Source: Emcibacter nanhaiensis
GTDB lineage: Bacteria; Pseudomonadota; Alphaproteobacteria; Sphingomonadales; Emcibacteraceae
NCBI RefSeq assembly: GCF_006385175.1
Contig: NZ_VFIY01000010.1
Location: forward strand, 62,001 to 126,000
DNA: 64,000 bases
Direction of reading: 5' to 3'
Under the pieces are notes generated by a model. That model was not told the origin of the DNA. It saw nothing but the letters and a program-made list of their open reading frames with translations, and did no database searches. Below, one piece after another: positions 54,688 to 63,800 of this stretch. Positions within the stretch are counted from its first letter, which is position 1. Each line of letters starts with the position of its first letter. Both the position numbers and the translations under genes were made by a program.

Positions 54688-54705
54688 GTGACGCTTCATT
54701 GACAG
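54688..54705 (-). promoter_or_regulatory. PHO-box-like site upstream of the TonB receptor
   Basis: On the minus strand CTGTCAA-TGAA-GCGTCAC, two heptamers spaced as in the PhoB consensus CTGTCAT-N4-CTGTCAT and oriented toward the receptor, about 95 bp before its ATG. It supports induction in phosphate starvation. Confidence 0.5.
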
Positions 54706-54814
54706 AGCGGTGAATTATTCGTGGAGAAATTGTGTGTCCCGGACGGGCATTAAATAATTATGACAAAACAGCAACTTGAGGTTTTTTTGGGCGGAGATAC
54801 ATATCCCTTTTCTA

Positions 54815-54841
54815 TAAAAAAAAGCCCCGGCAGGCCAGGGC
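54815..54841 (-). terminator. Rho-independent terminator of the 54902-55210 gene
   Basis: On the minus strand stem GCCCTGGC / GCCGGGGC (one wobble), 2-base loop, followed by nine T; 60 bp after the stop. Confidence 0.9.
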
Positions 54842-54901
54842 GGTAAATTCAGTTTAAGGCTACAATCATACAGGGAGATTGTCAGGGAGAGAAAATTTCT
54901 G

Positions 54902-55210
54902 TTAGCTGCCGTTCGACATGTTGTAGGCATATTCGCTGACCAGCTGCGCCGCTTGCTTTGAGGCTTCGCGGGCGGCATTCAGCGCTACCTTGGCTGCTTG
55001 TTTGGCTTTGTCTGCCTCTTCAGAGGAGATGTGGCTCCGGTCACGATACTCCAGCATGGCCTGCTGGGCGGCTTGCCGGGCTTTTTGTGCGGCCAGAACC
55101 GCGGCATCAACTTCTTCGGTGCTGAGTTCCCGGGCCTGGGCGGCGCCGGCAAAGACGGTTGCGACAAGACAAGCAACGATACAAAGCGAAGTTTTTTTCC
55201 GGTTGTTCAT
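54902..55210 (-). CDS. Small secreted Ala-rich helical protein, unknown
   Basis: 102 residues with GAGAGGA upstream. Signal peptide MNNRKKTSLCIVACLVATVFAGAAQA, then an all-helical Ala/Lys/Gln-rich mature part (AAVLAAQKARQAAQQAMLEY; EADKAKQAAKVALNAAREAS), amphipathic with no Cys. Of lipoprotein Lpp-like character in composition only. It has its own terminator. No function assigned. Confidence 0.7.
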   Translation of the reverse strand: MNNRKKTSLCIVACLVATVFAGAAQARELSTEEVDAAVLAAQKARQAAQQAMLEYRDRSHISSEEADKAKQAAKVALNAAREASKQAAQLVSEYAYNMSNGS

Positions 55211-55355
55211 ACCCGTGGTTCCTCTCAGGTTAACGGTTAAGCCTCAAGGTCCCTTGCACCCGTGATTCTCTGAATCATAGGTGATTCCGATTTAACGGAG
55301 CATGAACAACCGGATCGTGTTTAATTCAAAATCCAGGCAGATTTTATGTGTATTT

Positions 55356-55919
55356 TTATTGAGTTTTCTCTTCCAGCGGCACCATGACATGAACCAGGGG
55401 AGTATCCCCCCACATGACGTAGGGCCCACCAACAAAGGGATTGCGGGGAAGCCCCTTCAGATGTGCTGCGGACGGCATCAGAAGCATCAGATGAGGGCCT
55501 TCCTGCACCCAGACCCCGCCATCATTGGGATCGGTGGCGGACGGATCGTCATTATTGACCAGGGCGTCCCCCTGCAGCATATAGGACACGCCAATGACGT
55601 CGGTCGTAAAGGGCTGGCCCTCCGCTACGGCCTTCATCCAGGCAGTCCAGACCGGGTCGTTGCACATGGGATGCTTGTCGCCGGGAATTAACGGCACTCC
55701 AGGCATGCAAATCCAGTCATTGGTCCCTTCCCGCAGAACCGTGCCGTCAATATCGATGATGGTGGCTTCAGCGGAAATATCCATTGGGGCGGCCGACATA
55801 GCCCGGGCGATCTTGTCTTCCACGCTTTCCTGTTCCCCGGCCTGCACGTTCACAACCACCAACAGCACTGACAGACAGGCACCAAAGCCGGTCGCCATTT
55901 TCCTCAAAATTCCATTCAT
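55356..55919 (-). CDS. Unknown secreted protein
   Basis: About 187 residues from the ATG at 55919, which has an excellent AGGAGGGGAGT site; a longer frame to 56009 lacks one. Signal peptide MNGILRKMATGFGACLSVLLVVVNVQA. The mature part (ARAMSAAPMDISAEATIIDI, then WICMPGVPLIPGDKHPMCNDPVWTAWM, then GVSYMLQGDALVNNDDP, then GPHLMLLMPSAAHLKGLP, then GGPYVMWGDTPLVHVMVPL) has a Cys pair and many Met and Trp, suggesting a compact periplasmic domain. It looks like a conserved hypothetical family, but I cannot name it. Confidence 0.75.
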   Translation of the reverse strand: MNGILRKMATGFGACLSVLLVVVNVQAGEQESVEDKIARAMSAAPMDISAEATIIDIDGTVLREGTNDWICMPGVPLIPGDKHPMCNDPVWTAWMKAVAEGQPFTTDVIGVSYMLQGDALVNNDDPSATDPNDGGVWVQEGPHLMLLMPSAAHLKGLPRNPFVGGPYVMWGDTPLVHVMVPLEEKTQ

Positions 55920-56066
55920 ACTCCCCTCCTGTTTGGCTCTATGCGAAGTTATTTTCGCATATCCGAAAGTTCGAGTATCTTTAATACCGAACTTTAACAA
56001 GTATAGCATAAATTGCCTGTAAAGGGGAAAGTCCTGTTCTCCCGGGCCGGGACAGCAACAAAGGGA

Positions 56067-58304
56067 TCAGGCTGTATCGGCGGAAAGTGTCTCGTCAAAG
56101 ACAAGAGACTGCGGGAAAATGATGGAAATTTCGGTTCCCGTGCCAGGTTCACTTTCGATCAGAAGGGTGCCGCCCTGCAGTTCCACAAAGGCATTCACCA
56201 ACGGCAGGCCAAGTCCGGTCCCCTGGTGCTGGCGCGTCAGGTAGGATTCCACCTGGCCAAAGGGTTCCAGCGCCTTGGCAATATCTTTCTCCGCCATGCC
56301 AATGCCGGTGTCTGCGACAACAATGCGCACACCGCCGGTCGGCAACACCTTGTGAATTACGCTCACCTTGCCGCCTTCCGGCGTGAACTTGATCGCATTG
56401 GACAGCAGGTTGGTCATGATCTGCTTCATCAGCCTCTCGTCCAGCCTGAGGGACGGGAAATTGCGGTCAATCTGGCACGAGACTGTGAGATTCTTGTCAT
56501 TTGCCGCCTCACGGATCAGACGCAGGGCCTGCTCGGCGATTTCATCCACCCAGACCTCCTCCAGGTGAAGCACATATTTTCCGGCCTCGATCTTTGACAG
56601 GTCAAGAATATCATTGATGATTTCCAGAAGGTGCCGGCCGCTTGAATTGATATCCTCGGCATATTCATGCACGGTTTCCGGTTTGACGGTCTGGGCGGCC
56701 TTGCCCCGGAGAATGTCAGAAAATCCGATGATCGCATTCAACGGTGTGCGCAATTCATGGGACATTTTGGCAATGAAGGCCGTCTTGGCCTGGTTGGCTT
56801 CCTTTTCCTTCTCCAGGGAACGCATTTTACGCTCGTTTTCTTCGATGGTATCCATCACCCGGTTGAAAATCTCACCAAGCTCCCCGGCCTCGTCGCCGGG
56901 TTCGATCTGCACCCGGCGGGTCAGGTCCGCATTGCCGTCCGCCAGTTCGCACATGGCCCTTTGCAGGACCCCGGTGCCGAGCGTCGCCCCGTGCTCGGAG
57001 GCGTTCAGGCCCTCCAGTTCATGGGCCGGAGGAACCCGCAGGCCGTTGGGATTCTGATGGCTGGAAAGCACCATTTTCAGAACACGCAGGAAAACATAAC
57101 TTGTCCCGAACGCCCAGACAAAGCAAAGCACCACCCCCAGGGACTGGACACCGATCTGCTCGAAACGGTCAGCTGCTGCAAGTTTGTCAGGCATGGCGAA
57201 CACCCCCACCATAACAGTGCCCCAGGCCCCGGCAAAAGCGTGCACGGATATGGCGCCGACCACATCGTCCAGTTTGAACCGGTAGACCAGCATCTTTGCG
57301 CCGTAAAAGCATACCAGGCTGCTGCTGGCGCCGATCGCCAGCGCCCCCCAGGTGGACACCGCATCGCAGCCCGCCGTAATTCCGACCAGTCCGGCCAGAA
57401 CGCCGTTAATGGTCCTGAACGGACGGTAGATACCTTCAATATATCTTCCCAGCACCATCTGCACCAGGCCGCCAATAGCGCCGGCGACAACAGTATTCAT
57501 GATAATATGGGCGAATGCAGACGTACCGGCGGTGGTCGATCCGCCGTTAAAACCGATCCAGCCGACCCAGATGATCATCGCTCCCAGGGTGGAAAGAATG
57601 GCATTGTGCCCGTGGATCCGTTGAGGATTTCCCTCAGCATCAAACTTGCCGATCCGCGGCCCCACCAGAATAACGGCAGCAAGCGCCGCCCACCCGCCGA
57701 TGGAATGCACCACGGAAGAGCCGGCAAAATCGATGAAACCCATGGCCCCCAGAAGAGGTTCGTTGGCCGGATCCAGCAGGTTGCCCCAGGCCCAGTGGCC
57801 GTAAACCGGATAGACAAAGGCGCCGATGAACACCGCCATCATCATGAAAACGTCCATCTTCATGCGCTCTGCCACCGCGCCGGACAGCACCGTCACAGCG
57901 GTTCCGCAGAACACGACCTGGAAAACAAAAAAGGTAAAGGTCCAGTCACTGACCCGGTCAAACATCAACAAATCCAGCTCGAAGCCGAACAGACCGCCGA
58001 CGGATGAGCCGAACATGATCATGAATCCAACGGCACCGAACACCAGGGTCGAGAGAATAAAGTCGGTGATATTCTTCTGGGCCACGTTGATCGAGTTTTT
58101 GGCCCGCACCATGCCGCTTTCCAGCAGCAAAAATCCGGCCTGCATCATGAACACCAGGCCCGCGGCCGTCATGGTCCAGACATGGTCGAGATCACTTTGC
58201 AGGGCAAAACGCTGCGCCGGTTCAGCCAGGGCGGCGGCGGGAAACAGCATGGCGCTGAATGAAAGGAACAAATAAATTAAACGCCTGAACACATTAGTCA
58301 TCAT
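56067..58304 (-). CDS. Ammonium transporter-histidine kinase fusion
   Basis: About 745 residues from the ATG at 58304 with AGGAG just upstream. Signal peptide (LIYLFLSFSAMLFPAAALA), then an 11-TM Amt domain: VWTMTAAGLVFMMQAGFLLLESGMVR, FQVVFCGTAVTVLSGAVAERMK, FAGSSVVHSIGG (first channel His), GWIGFNGGS, ISVHAFAGAWG (second His). A HAMP-like linker follows TM11, then HisKA (MSHELRTPLN, His near residue 515), N box LLSNAIKFTPEGG, G1 VADTGIGM and G2 HQGTGLGLPLV. Both twin histidines of the channel are kept, so it may conduct ammonium as well as sense it. No receiver domain, no GlnK and no response regulator adjoin it. Confidence 0.93.
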   Translation of the reverse strand: MMTNVFRRLIYLFLSFSAMLFPAAALAEPAQRFALQSDLDHVWTMTAAGLVFMMQAGFLLLESGMVRAKNSINVAQKNITDFILSTLVFGAVGFMIMFGSSVGGLFGFELDLLMFDRVSDWTFTFFVFQVVFCGTAVTVLSGAVAERMKMDVFMMMAVFIGAFVYPVYGHWAWGNLLDPANEPLLGAMGFIDFAGSSVVHSIGGWAALAAVILVGPRIGKFDAEGNPQRIHGHNAILSTLGAMIIWVGWIGFNGGSTTAGTSAFAHIIMNTVVAGAIGGLVQMVLGRYIEGIYRPFRTINGVLAGLVGITAGCDAVSTWGALAIGASSSLVCFYGAKMLVYRFKLDDVVGAISVHAFAGAWGTVMVGVFAMPDKLAAADRFEQIGVQSLGVVLCFVWAFGTSYVFLRVLKMVLSSHQNPNGLRVPPAHELEGLNASEHGATLGTGVLQRAMCELADGNADLTRRVQIEPGDEAGELGEIFNRVMDTIEENERKMRSLEKEKEANQAKTAFIAKMSHELRTPLNAIIGFSDILRGKAAQTVKPETVHEYAEDINSSGRHLLEIINDILDLSKIEAGKYVLHLEEVWVDEIAEQALRLIREAANDKNLTVSCQIDRNFPSLRLDERLMKQIMTNLLSNAIKFTPEGGKVSVIHKVLPTGGVRIVVADTGIGMAEKDIAKALEPFGQVESYLTRQHQGTGLGLPLVNAFVELQGGTLLIESEPGTGTEISIIFPQSLVFDETLSADTA

Positions 58305-58454
58305 ATTCTCCTGTGCAGGGTGTCCCTCAAACCCTTGCATCACTAGTATGTGACCAACTTAAAGCAGTAGTTCCTAACTTTTTATGAATAAACCGCACTG
58401 CAAAACATATTGCATTTTTCTTATATTATAAATACTTACCGCAGATGCGAAGAA

Positions 58455-59816
58455 CTAGAAATTATATCTCAGTCCGGCATAGATATTACTGTTGTCCTGG
58501 AACTGGCCGAAAAAGCTGTAATTCTCCGCTCCGTAAAAGACATTTCCGCCGCCTTCCACTTCCAGACTGTCGGTAATCTTGTAGGAAACATTGAACCGCA
58601 GGTAACCGTCCTTGTCGGACGGGGACCAGAAGTTGAACAGCGAAACCGTCATGGTCTGCTGCTTCAACAGCTTGGTCAGGCGCAGGGTAATCAGGTGCCG
58701 GTTTTCATCATCGACGATGGCGCCCGGCGGCAGGCTGGCCACATAGGCATCATAGTCCAGCTTCCGTTCCAGATAATATTGCACGGACGCGGTCAGCTCG
58801 GTGGCAATCTCCTGCTCATAACCGGCCAGGAAACGAAATTCGCTGTTCCGGACCAGGGGATTGGAACCGGAGCCCGAGGCGCTTTTATAGTAGCCTGCCT
58901 CCATATTGGCGATCCCCTTGGCCACCGGGCCGCGCACACTGGCGCCGAAGACCTGCAGTTTGGGGAAGGTGACCGCGCCGGTCATCATGTTCTGACCGCC
59001 CGGGCTTTTCCAATACCCGTTGTAATAGTAAAGTGCCGTCTCGAAGGCACCGAAGGAACGATACAGGCGCAGCGCCAGCTCATCGTCGCTGAACCAGTCG
59101 TCGGGCAGATCTGCCGTCACCACATTTTCCCTGCCCCTGAGGTCGTTCAGCCCGCGATCGAAAAAGGAGATGCGGTGCCCGTCGATATAGCGGTCATTGT
59201 CAAAGCGGGGGGTGTAGACCACATCAAGGTTGAAGCTGTCGGAGAAAAAGGCCGCTTTCAGGGCGTCGGACGGTGCCTTGAGATATTCATCATCCCGGCC
59301 GATGAAGAAACTGTTCCAGTCCTTGGGAAACAAATCGTTGATGAAAATCAGGTCCCCGGTGCCCCAGGTCAGGATCTGGCGCCCGAGCTTCACATCCATG
59401 AAATCCAGCGGACTGAAGGTGACATTGGCTTCACGCAGGTCAATCAGTCCCTTGCCGCTTTCCAGGTCCACGCCATAGTCGTCGACCACCGGATCCAGCA
59501 GGAAATCAGTGGTCAGGTTAAAGGTGAACATGTCCACCTGTTTCTCCATATCCAGCTGCAGGCGGGTCTCGCCAATGCTGGCGGATTTTTCATGATCATC
59601 AGACTGGGTGCGCACCCCAATGCGGCCTTCGATAAACCCGGTCAGGTCGAAGGGAAGGCCTGCCGATTTTTTCTCTTTTTTGCTCTCTTCTTCTTTGTCG
59701 CCGGTTCCCAGCCCCATCAGGCCTTCGGGCAACTTGATCTCCTGGGCCGAGGCTATGCCCATACCCATCCAGCAGGCCAGGCCTGCGGTCATCAATACAG
59801 CGGATTTTTTCATCAT
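58455..59816 (-). CDS. Envelope trio 2: outer-membrane beta-barrel (DUF1302-like)
   Basis: About 453 residues; the ATG pair at 59816/59813 begins a clean signal peptide (KKSAVLMTAGLACWMGMGIASA), whereas the TTG at 59837 is unlikely. A short Lys/Glu-rich segment (GDKEEESKKEKKSAG) precedes alternating beta strands, including MDVKLGRQILTWGTGDLIFIND, and the C-terminus ends in Phe (AGLRYNF) as outer-membrane barrels do. Similar in size and motif (WG followed by an acidic residue) to the barrel half of 4996-6822, without the AMIN domain. Last gene of the RND/LolA-like operon. Inferred role: outer-membrane acceptor or pore. Confidence 0.8.
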   Translation of the reverse strand: MMKKSAVLMTAGLACWMGMGIASAQEIKLPEGLMGLGTGDKEEESKKEKKSAGLPFDLTGFIEGRIGVRTQSDDHEKSASIGETRLQLDMEKQVDMFTFNLTTDFLLDPVVDDYGVDLESGKGLIDLREANVTFSPLDFMDVKLGRQILTWGTGDLIFINDLFPKDWNSFFIGRDDEYLKAPSDALKAAFFSDSFNLDVVYTPRFDNDRYIDGHRISFFDRGLNDLRGRENVVTADLPDDWFSDDELALRLYRSFGAFETALYYYNGYWKSPGGQNMMTGAVTFPKLQVFGASVRGPVAKGIANMEAGYYKSASGSGSNPLVRNSEFRFLAGYEQEIATELTASVQYYLERKLDYDAYVASLPPGAIVDDENRHLITLRLTKLLKQQTMTVSLFNFWSPSDKDGYLRFNVSYKITDSLEVEGGGNVFYGAENYSFFGQFQDNSNIYAGLRYNF

Positions 59817-59849
59817 TTTTCTTTGTTTTACAGCCAAATGCAGCCCGGG

Positions 59850-60635
59850 TTATTTCAGGTATTTGCGCGGGGCCTTCCTGAGGTAGCGTTCGGTGAAGAT
59901 ATCCTCCGGCAGATCCACATCATATTTGACCTCACTATAGCTCATTGTGGTTTTGCCGCCACTGACGTTGTCGCTCATCTGCGACGCGGTCACAGTCGGA
60001 TGCCCGTCAACCATTTCCACCTTCAACGCCGTGTAGGTCCGGTAGTTGCGACCGTTCTCGTCGTAATATTCGGTCTTGATGGGCAGGAAGGTGGCTTTGT
60101 GGATCCAGTTCACATAATAGGCAAACTCGACCTTGCCGGTATCCTTGGGCACACTCTTGATCTTATAGAGCTCGTCGGTTTCCTCCACCAGTTCATGGGT
60201 ATCCTCTTCAATCCCGCGGCCGGAAACATCTTCATAAAAGAAGTGTGAGCCGACGAAGCTGGTGCGTTCGTCACTGGCGGCGATCCGTTTTACCAGGTCC
60301 AGGGCCGGCAGGTAGAGCCAGCGGTCGTCATCCCGGTCAACATTCTTCCACACCATGAAGGCCATCTTCTTCACATCAGCCGGCTTGTTGAAATAAACGT
60401 AGAACTTCTGCCCGGTATCGGCCTCTTCATCGTCCCGGCGCAGGATCACAAACTGGCGCGAACGGCTGCGTCCCTGGTCGTCCAGGATTTCCATGTCCAC
60501 CATGGCGCGTCCGTCATTGCCCTGGTAATAGGAGGTGTGGTTGGCTTTCTTGACGACCTCCATCACGTCCTGGGCCTGGGCAGCCCCGGCAAAAAGGATC
60601 AGCGGAAAAACAAGGGTTGCGAATAATTTCTTCAT
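59850..60635 (-). CDS. Envelope trio 2: LolA-like outer-membrane lipoprotein-sorting protein
   Basis: 261 residues. Signal peptide MKKLFATLVFPLILFAGAAQA; NGDGRAMVDMEILDDQGRSRSRQF-type strand set (here NDGRAMVDMEI), KPADVKKMAFMVW, DRWLYLPALDLVKRI, FVGSHFFYEDVSGRGIEED. The 'W(L/I)Y(L/F)PAL' and 'GS.F.YED.S' motifs are shared with 7097-7915. ATGA overlap with the RND stop and AGGA site. A periplasmic hydrophobic-cargo carrier is inferred. Confidence 0.88.
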   Translation of the reverse strand: MKKLFATLVFPLILFAGAAQAQDVMEVVKKANHTSYYQGNDGRAMVDMEILDDQGRSRSRQFVILRRDDEEADTGQKFYVYFNKPADVKKMAFMVWKNVDRDDDRWLYLPALDLVKRIAASDERTSFVGSHFFYEDVSGRGIEEDTHELVEETDELYKIKSVPKDTGKVEFAYYVNWIHKATFLPIKTEYYDENGRNYRTYTALKVEMVDGHPTVTASQMSDNVSGGKTTMSYSEVKYDVDLPEDIFTERYLRKAPRKYLK

Positions 60636-63262
60636 GATTTTTCCTTTGCTTCTTTTCCAAACAGGAATTTTTCCAGGACCCGGATCATAGCCGGCAGAAT
60701 GGTCAGTGTGGCGACCCCGGCCAGGACCAGGATGGCGGAGATGAAAGTACCGACCGTCTGGTAGGGCACCAGCGGCGCCGCCAGCAGCGGCAAAAAGCCG
60801 ATACCCACCACGATCACATTCCGGGTAATGGCCACGGCCGGTTCGCCGAAGACCGCGCTGGCGGTTTCCTTCCAGTCCTTGTGGCGTTTTCGCATTTCCC
60901 GGGACCGGGCCAGGAAATGGATGGCATAGTCCACCGCCAGGCCAAGGCTGAGCGAGGACAGAACCGCCACCGGCATGTCATAATCCTTGCCGATCAGGCC
61001 GATGATGCCATAGATCATGCCGATGGTGAACGTGAGCGGCACCATGGCCAGCACACCCCACAGGAAGGACCGGAACAGGAAGATCATCATCACCAGCACG
61101 ATGACAAAGGAGCCGATAAAGGCTTCCGCCATGCCGCTGACCATCTTGTCCTGCCAGATCATATTGATATAGGTAAGGCCGAACCAGTTCGGTTTGATGT
61201 CCATCGGCGCCGGATTAGCGGCAAAATAATCATTCACCTGTTTGACCACAATGGCCATATCCTTGTTGTCGCCGCTTTTCAGCTGCAGCCACATGGCCGC
61301 CTTCTTGTAATCAGGCGTCACGAAATGCCACAGGTCCTGGGGACGGTGACCGCTCTGGAAGGTGATCAGGGTCTGGGCCACAGCCGCCGGCGTATCGGGA
61401 ATGCGGTAGGCTTCCGGGTCGCCGGCGTACAGTTCCCGATGCACGGTCTTGACCGCATCGGTGAGCGCGCTGCTTTTCCCGACCAGGCCGCTTTGCACCA
61501 GATAGTCCTGCAGACCGCTGATGTAGCGCAGAACTTCCGGATTTTTAAAGGTCTCACCCTCATTGGCGAGCCCTTCGGCAAAGGTCAGGGCCTCGTCCCA
61601 GGCCTCCCACTCTTCATCCGGAGCGTTGTCCAGGCCGTTCTCGACCTTTTCCACCAGCAGGGAAATCAGTTCGTTTTTATCGGCGGCGGTCCCAGCCAGG
61701 GCTTCCACTTCAGGCGCCAGCTGCTGCAGGGGCGCCAGAGTGCTTGCGGCCATGCGGTCCCTGAGGGTCGCCGCATAGTCGGCAAGGCTGCCCTGCTCGG
61801 CCGCGCTTTCCAGCTTCAGATAGGCCATATAGGTCCCGGAGAAGCGGGCATTCAGTTCCCGGTCGGCGACCCGGATATCATGATCGGGGGCGAACCATTT
61901 GACCGGGTTGTCATTGATCACAATCTGGTTGATCCCATACCAGGCGACAAAACCCAGGATCACCACGCCAGCCAGGATCAATTTGGCATAATTATACGTC
62001 ATTCCCCCCATGAAGTTGAGCGACCGGAACATCATGGTGCCTTCCGCCTGTTCCCTGGTTTCGTGGGAAAAGTCGGCAAAACTTTCTTCCTTCATCAGCA
62101 TGATGTAGGCCGGAACCAGGGTCACGGTGAAGAACCAGGCGGCGATCACCCCGATGGAGACGAAAATACCGAACACCTGCACCGGTGGAATGGGGGTAAA
62201 GGCCAGGGAGGCAAAACCCACCGCCGTGGTGAGAGTGGTAAACAGCATCGGCCGGGACAATTCCTTCATCACATGGTCGATGGTTTTTCTGCGATCCTTA
62301 TAGACATGGTAACAGTCATAAAAATCCGACAGGATGTGAATGGCATCCAGCACCGCGATCGGCATAATGAAAATGGGGATCATGCTGCTCATGATATGGA
62401 CGGTATTGCCCGTCACAATCAGCAGCCCCATGGTGACAATCACCGAGGCCATGGCCACGATCATGGGGGAGACCACCAGATTGACTTTCTTGAAGAAATA
62501 CCACAGCAACAGGAAGATCAGGATCATGGCCATGGGTGCGGAAATGGCCATCTGCTTGAACATTTCCACCCCGAACACATCCTGGGCCACCGGCATGCCG
62601 GTGATATGATACTCGTCACCATTGTCATAGGTGGCGATATGTTCCTTGAGCTTTTCCACCACATTGTAGCTGATGTTTTTCGCCGTAATGGGCAGGTAAA
62701 TGGCCACCGCCTTGCCGTCGTCAGAAACAATGGTCCCGTTCAGCATCGGCAGGTTCTGGGCCTTCTCCCTGATTTCCAGGGCCTCTGCGTCGGATTTCGG
62801 CGGACTGTTCATCAGCCATTCGAACCGAACGGAGCCGACTCCGCCCGGCTCGATATTATCCACCGTGGACGGCGCCATCACATCGGCGGCAATCACCCCG
62901 TGGACGCTGCCGTCCTCATCGGTCCACTGGATATTCTTGGCGAAGGTGGTCAGGTCGTAAATATCGGTCAGGGATTTCTGATTAAAGACGCCCTGGGGAT
63001 TGGTTTTATTGACCACCCCGACCACAACCATATCATAAAGGGAGAATTCCTTTTTCTCGGCATTATGGAATACCCTCACCGGCTCGTCCGCAGACAGCAT
63101 GTTTTCCGGGTCCGTATCAATTTTCAAGGGACTCAGCATGCTGAAAGAAGCAGGCCAGAAGGTGGGCAGCGCCACCAACACGATCATCAGGGCACTAAGC
63201 AGACCCGTCAGCCAGTAGAATGTCTTTGGTGTATTACTGGCCTTTTCAGAGAGGGTAATCAT
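60632..63262 (-). CDS. Envelope trio 2: MMPL-type RND superfamily transporter
   Basis: 876 residues, inner membrane. TM1 (YWLTGLLSALMIVLVALPTFW), large first periplasmic domain, TM2-6 with AVLDAIHILSDFYD and TTAVGFASLAFTPIPPVQVFG, second periplasmic domain, then TM8-12 with SLSLGLAVDYAIHFLARSREM. Same layout as the trio 1 permease and about 100 residues longer, the extra length being in the periplasmic loops. GGGAG site before the ATG. First gene of the operon. Cargo unknown. Confidence 0.87.
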   Translation of the reverse strand: MITLSEKASNTPKTFYWLTGLLSALMIVLVALPTFWPASFSMLSPLKIDTDPENMLSADEPVRVFHNAEKKEFSLYDMVVVGVVNKTNPQGVFNQKSLTDIYDLTTFAKNIQWTDEDGSVHGVIAADVMAPSTVDNIEPGGVGSVRFEWLMNSPPKSDAEALEIREKAQNLPMLNGTIVSDDGKAVAIYLPITAKNISYNVVEKLKEHIATYDNGDEYHITGMPVAQDVFGVEMFKQMAISAPMAMILIFLLLWYFFKKVNLVVSPMIVAMASVIVTMGLLIVTGNTVHIMSSMIPIFIMPIAVLDAIHILSDFYDCYHVYKDRRKTIDHVMKELSRPMLFTTLTTAVGFASLAFTPIPPVQVFGIFVSIGVIAAWFFTVTLVPAYIMLMKEESFADFSHETREQAEGTMMFRSLNFMGGMTYNYAKLILAGVVILGFVAWYGINQIVINDNPVKWFAPDHDIRVADRELNARFSGTYMAYLKLESAAEQGSLADYAATLRDRMAASTLAPLQQLAPEVEALAGTAADKNELISLLVEKVENGLDNAPDEEWEAWDEALTFAEGLANEGETFKNPEVLRYISGLQDYLVQSGLVGKSSALTDAVKTVHRELYAGDPEAYRIPDTPAAVAQTLITFQSGHRPQDLWHFVTPDYKKAAMWLQLKSGDNKDMAIVVKQVNDYFAANPAPMDIKPNWFGLTYINMIWQDKMVSGMAEAFIGSFVIVLVMMIFLFRSFLWGVLAMVPLTFTIGMIYGIIGLIGKDYDMPVAVLSSLSLGLAVDYAIHFLARSREMRKRHKDWKETASAVFGEPAVAITRNVIVVGIGFLPLLAAPLVPYQTVGTFISAILVLAGVATLTILPAMIRVLEKFLFGKEAKEKS

Positions 63263-63318
63263 GGATTTCTCCCAAAAATCTTACTTGTTATTATTTATGT
63301 TCGTTGCGAACGGGCCGG

Positions 63319-63522
63319 CTAGTTGAATGCCTGTCCCGGCTTCACGCCCAGTTTCTTGAGAATGATGGCCAGGGGACAAAAGCCGGTAAAGGCCGCCTGG
63401 AACATGTTAAGGCCGACAAAAATGGGCAGCGCAATCCAGTAGGGATGCACATAATACGCCAAGGCAATACCCACGAGAATCATAACTCCGGCAAAAGCAA
63501 GGACGACACGATCGATAGACAT
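63319..63522 (-). CDS. DUF2892 (YgaP-like) small membrane protein
   Basis: 67 residues: MSIDRVVLAFAGVMILVGIALAYYVHPYWIALPIFVGLNMFQAAFTGFCPLAIILKKLGV, two hydrophobic stretches and the family motif with the FTGFCPL turn. DUF2892 proteins often accompany rhodanese-like and sulfide-oxidising genes, consistent with the divergent gene at 63801. It could also be first in a transcript with trio 2, 57 bp downstream. Confidence 0.9.
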   Translation of the reverse strand: MSIDRVVLAFAGVMILVGIALAYYVHPYWIALPIFVGLNMFQAAFTGFCPLAIILKKLGVKPGQAFN

Positions 63523-63701
63523 GGTAATTCTCCTAAAATCCTTCTATAATTCCTTTTAACCTATAAAAACTTCGGGGGATTTGATCCCAATCAATTCACA
63601 AAAGAATACTGTAAATAACAATCTGGGTACTGAGGAGTTCAAATTCAAGTGTACGCTTTTTTTAGCGTTTTGGGTACCGTTGACATGCATCAAAAGTAAT
63701 C

Positions 63702-63730
63702 CTGTCAGTCTGTGTTAAGAGTCTTATAAT
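63702..63730 (+). promoter_or_regulatory. Sigma-70-type promoter for the SQR-like gene
   Basis: -10 TATAAT at 63725-63730 (perfect), 17-base spacer, -35 CTGTCA (4 of 6). Upstream at about 63654-63669 is a small palindrome ACGCT-N6-AGCGT that might be an operator. Confidence 0.5.
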
Positions 63731-63800
63731 TAACAGCAGTTTTGTGTTATTAGCATCTAGAACCTAATTCCAGGGAAGGCAAAGTCAAAAGGAAAATACA

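Larger units (their letters stand above)
54594..54901. other. 308-bp intergenic region upstream of the TonB receptor
   Basis: No credible gene. It holds the receptor leader (with a GC-rich CTCCGGGGAG stretch), the PHO-box-like site at 54688-54705 and the terminator of the small upstream gene at 54815-54841. Confidence 0.6.

Noticed and set aside
58410-60248. 612-codon open frame on the plus strand
   Set aside because: Antisense of the trio 2 barrel and LolA-like genes, which have signal peptides and conserved motifs; this frame has none.
60881-63322. 813-codon open frame on the plus strand
   Set aside because: Exact antisense of the trio 2 RND permease; His/Gln/Gly-rich composition, no start site and no recognisable domain.
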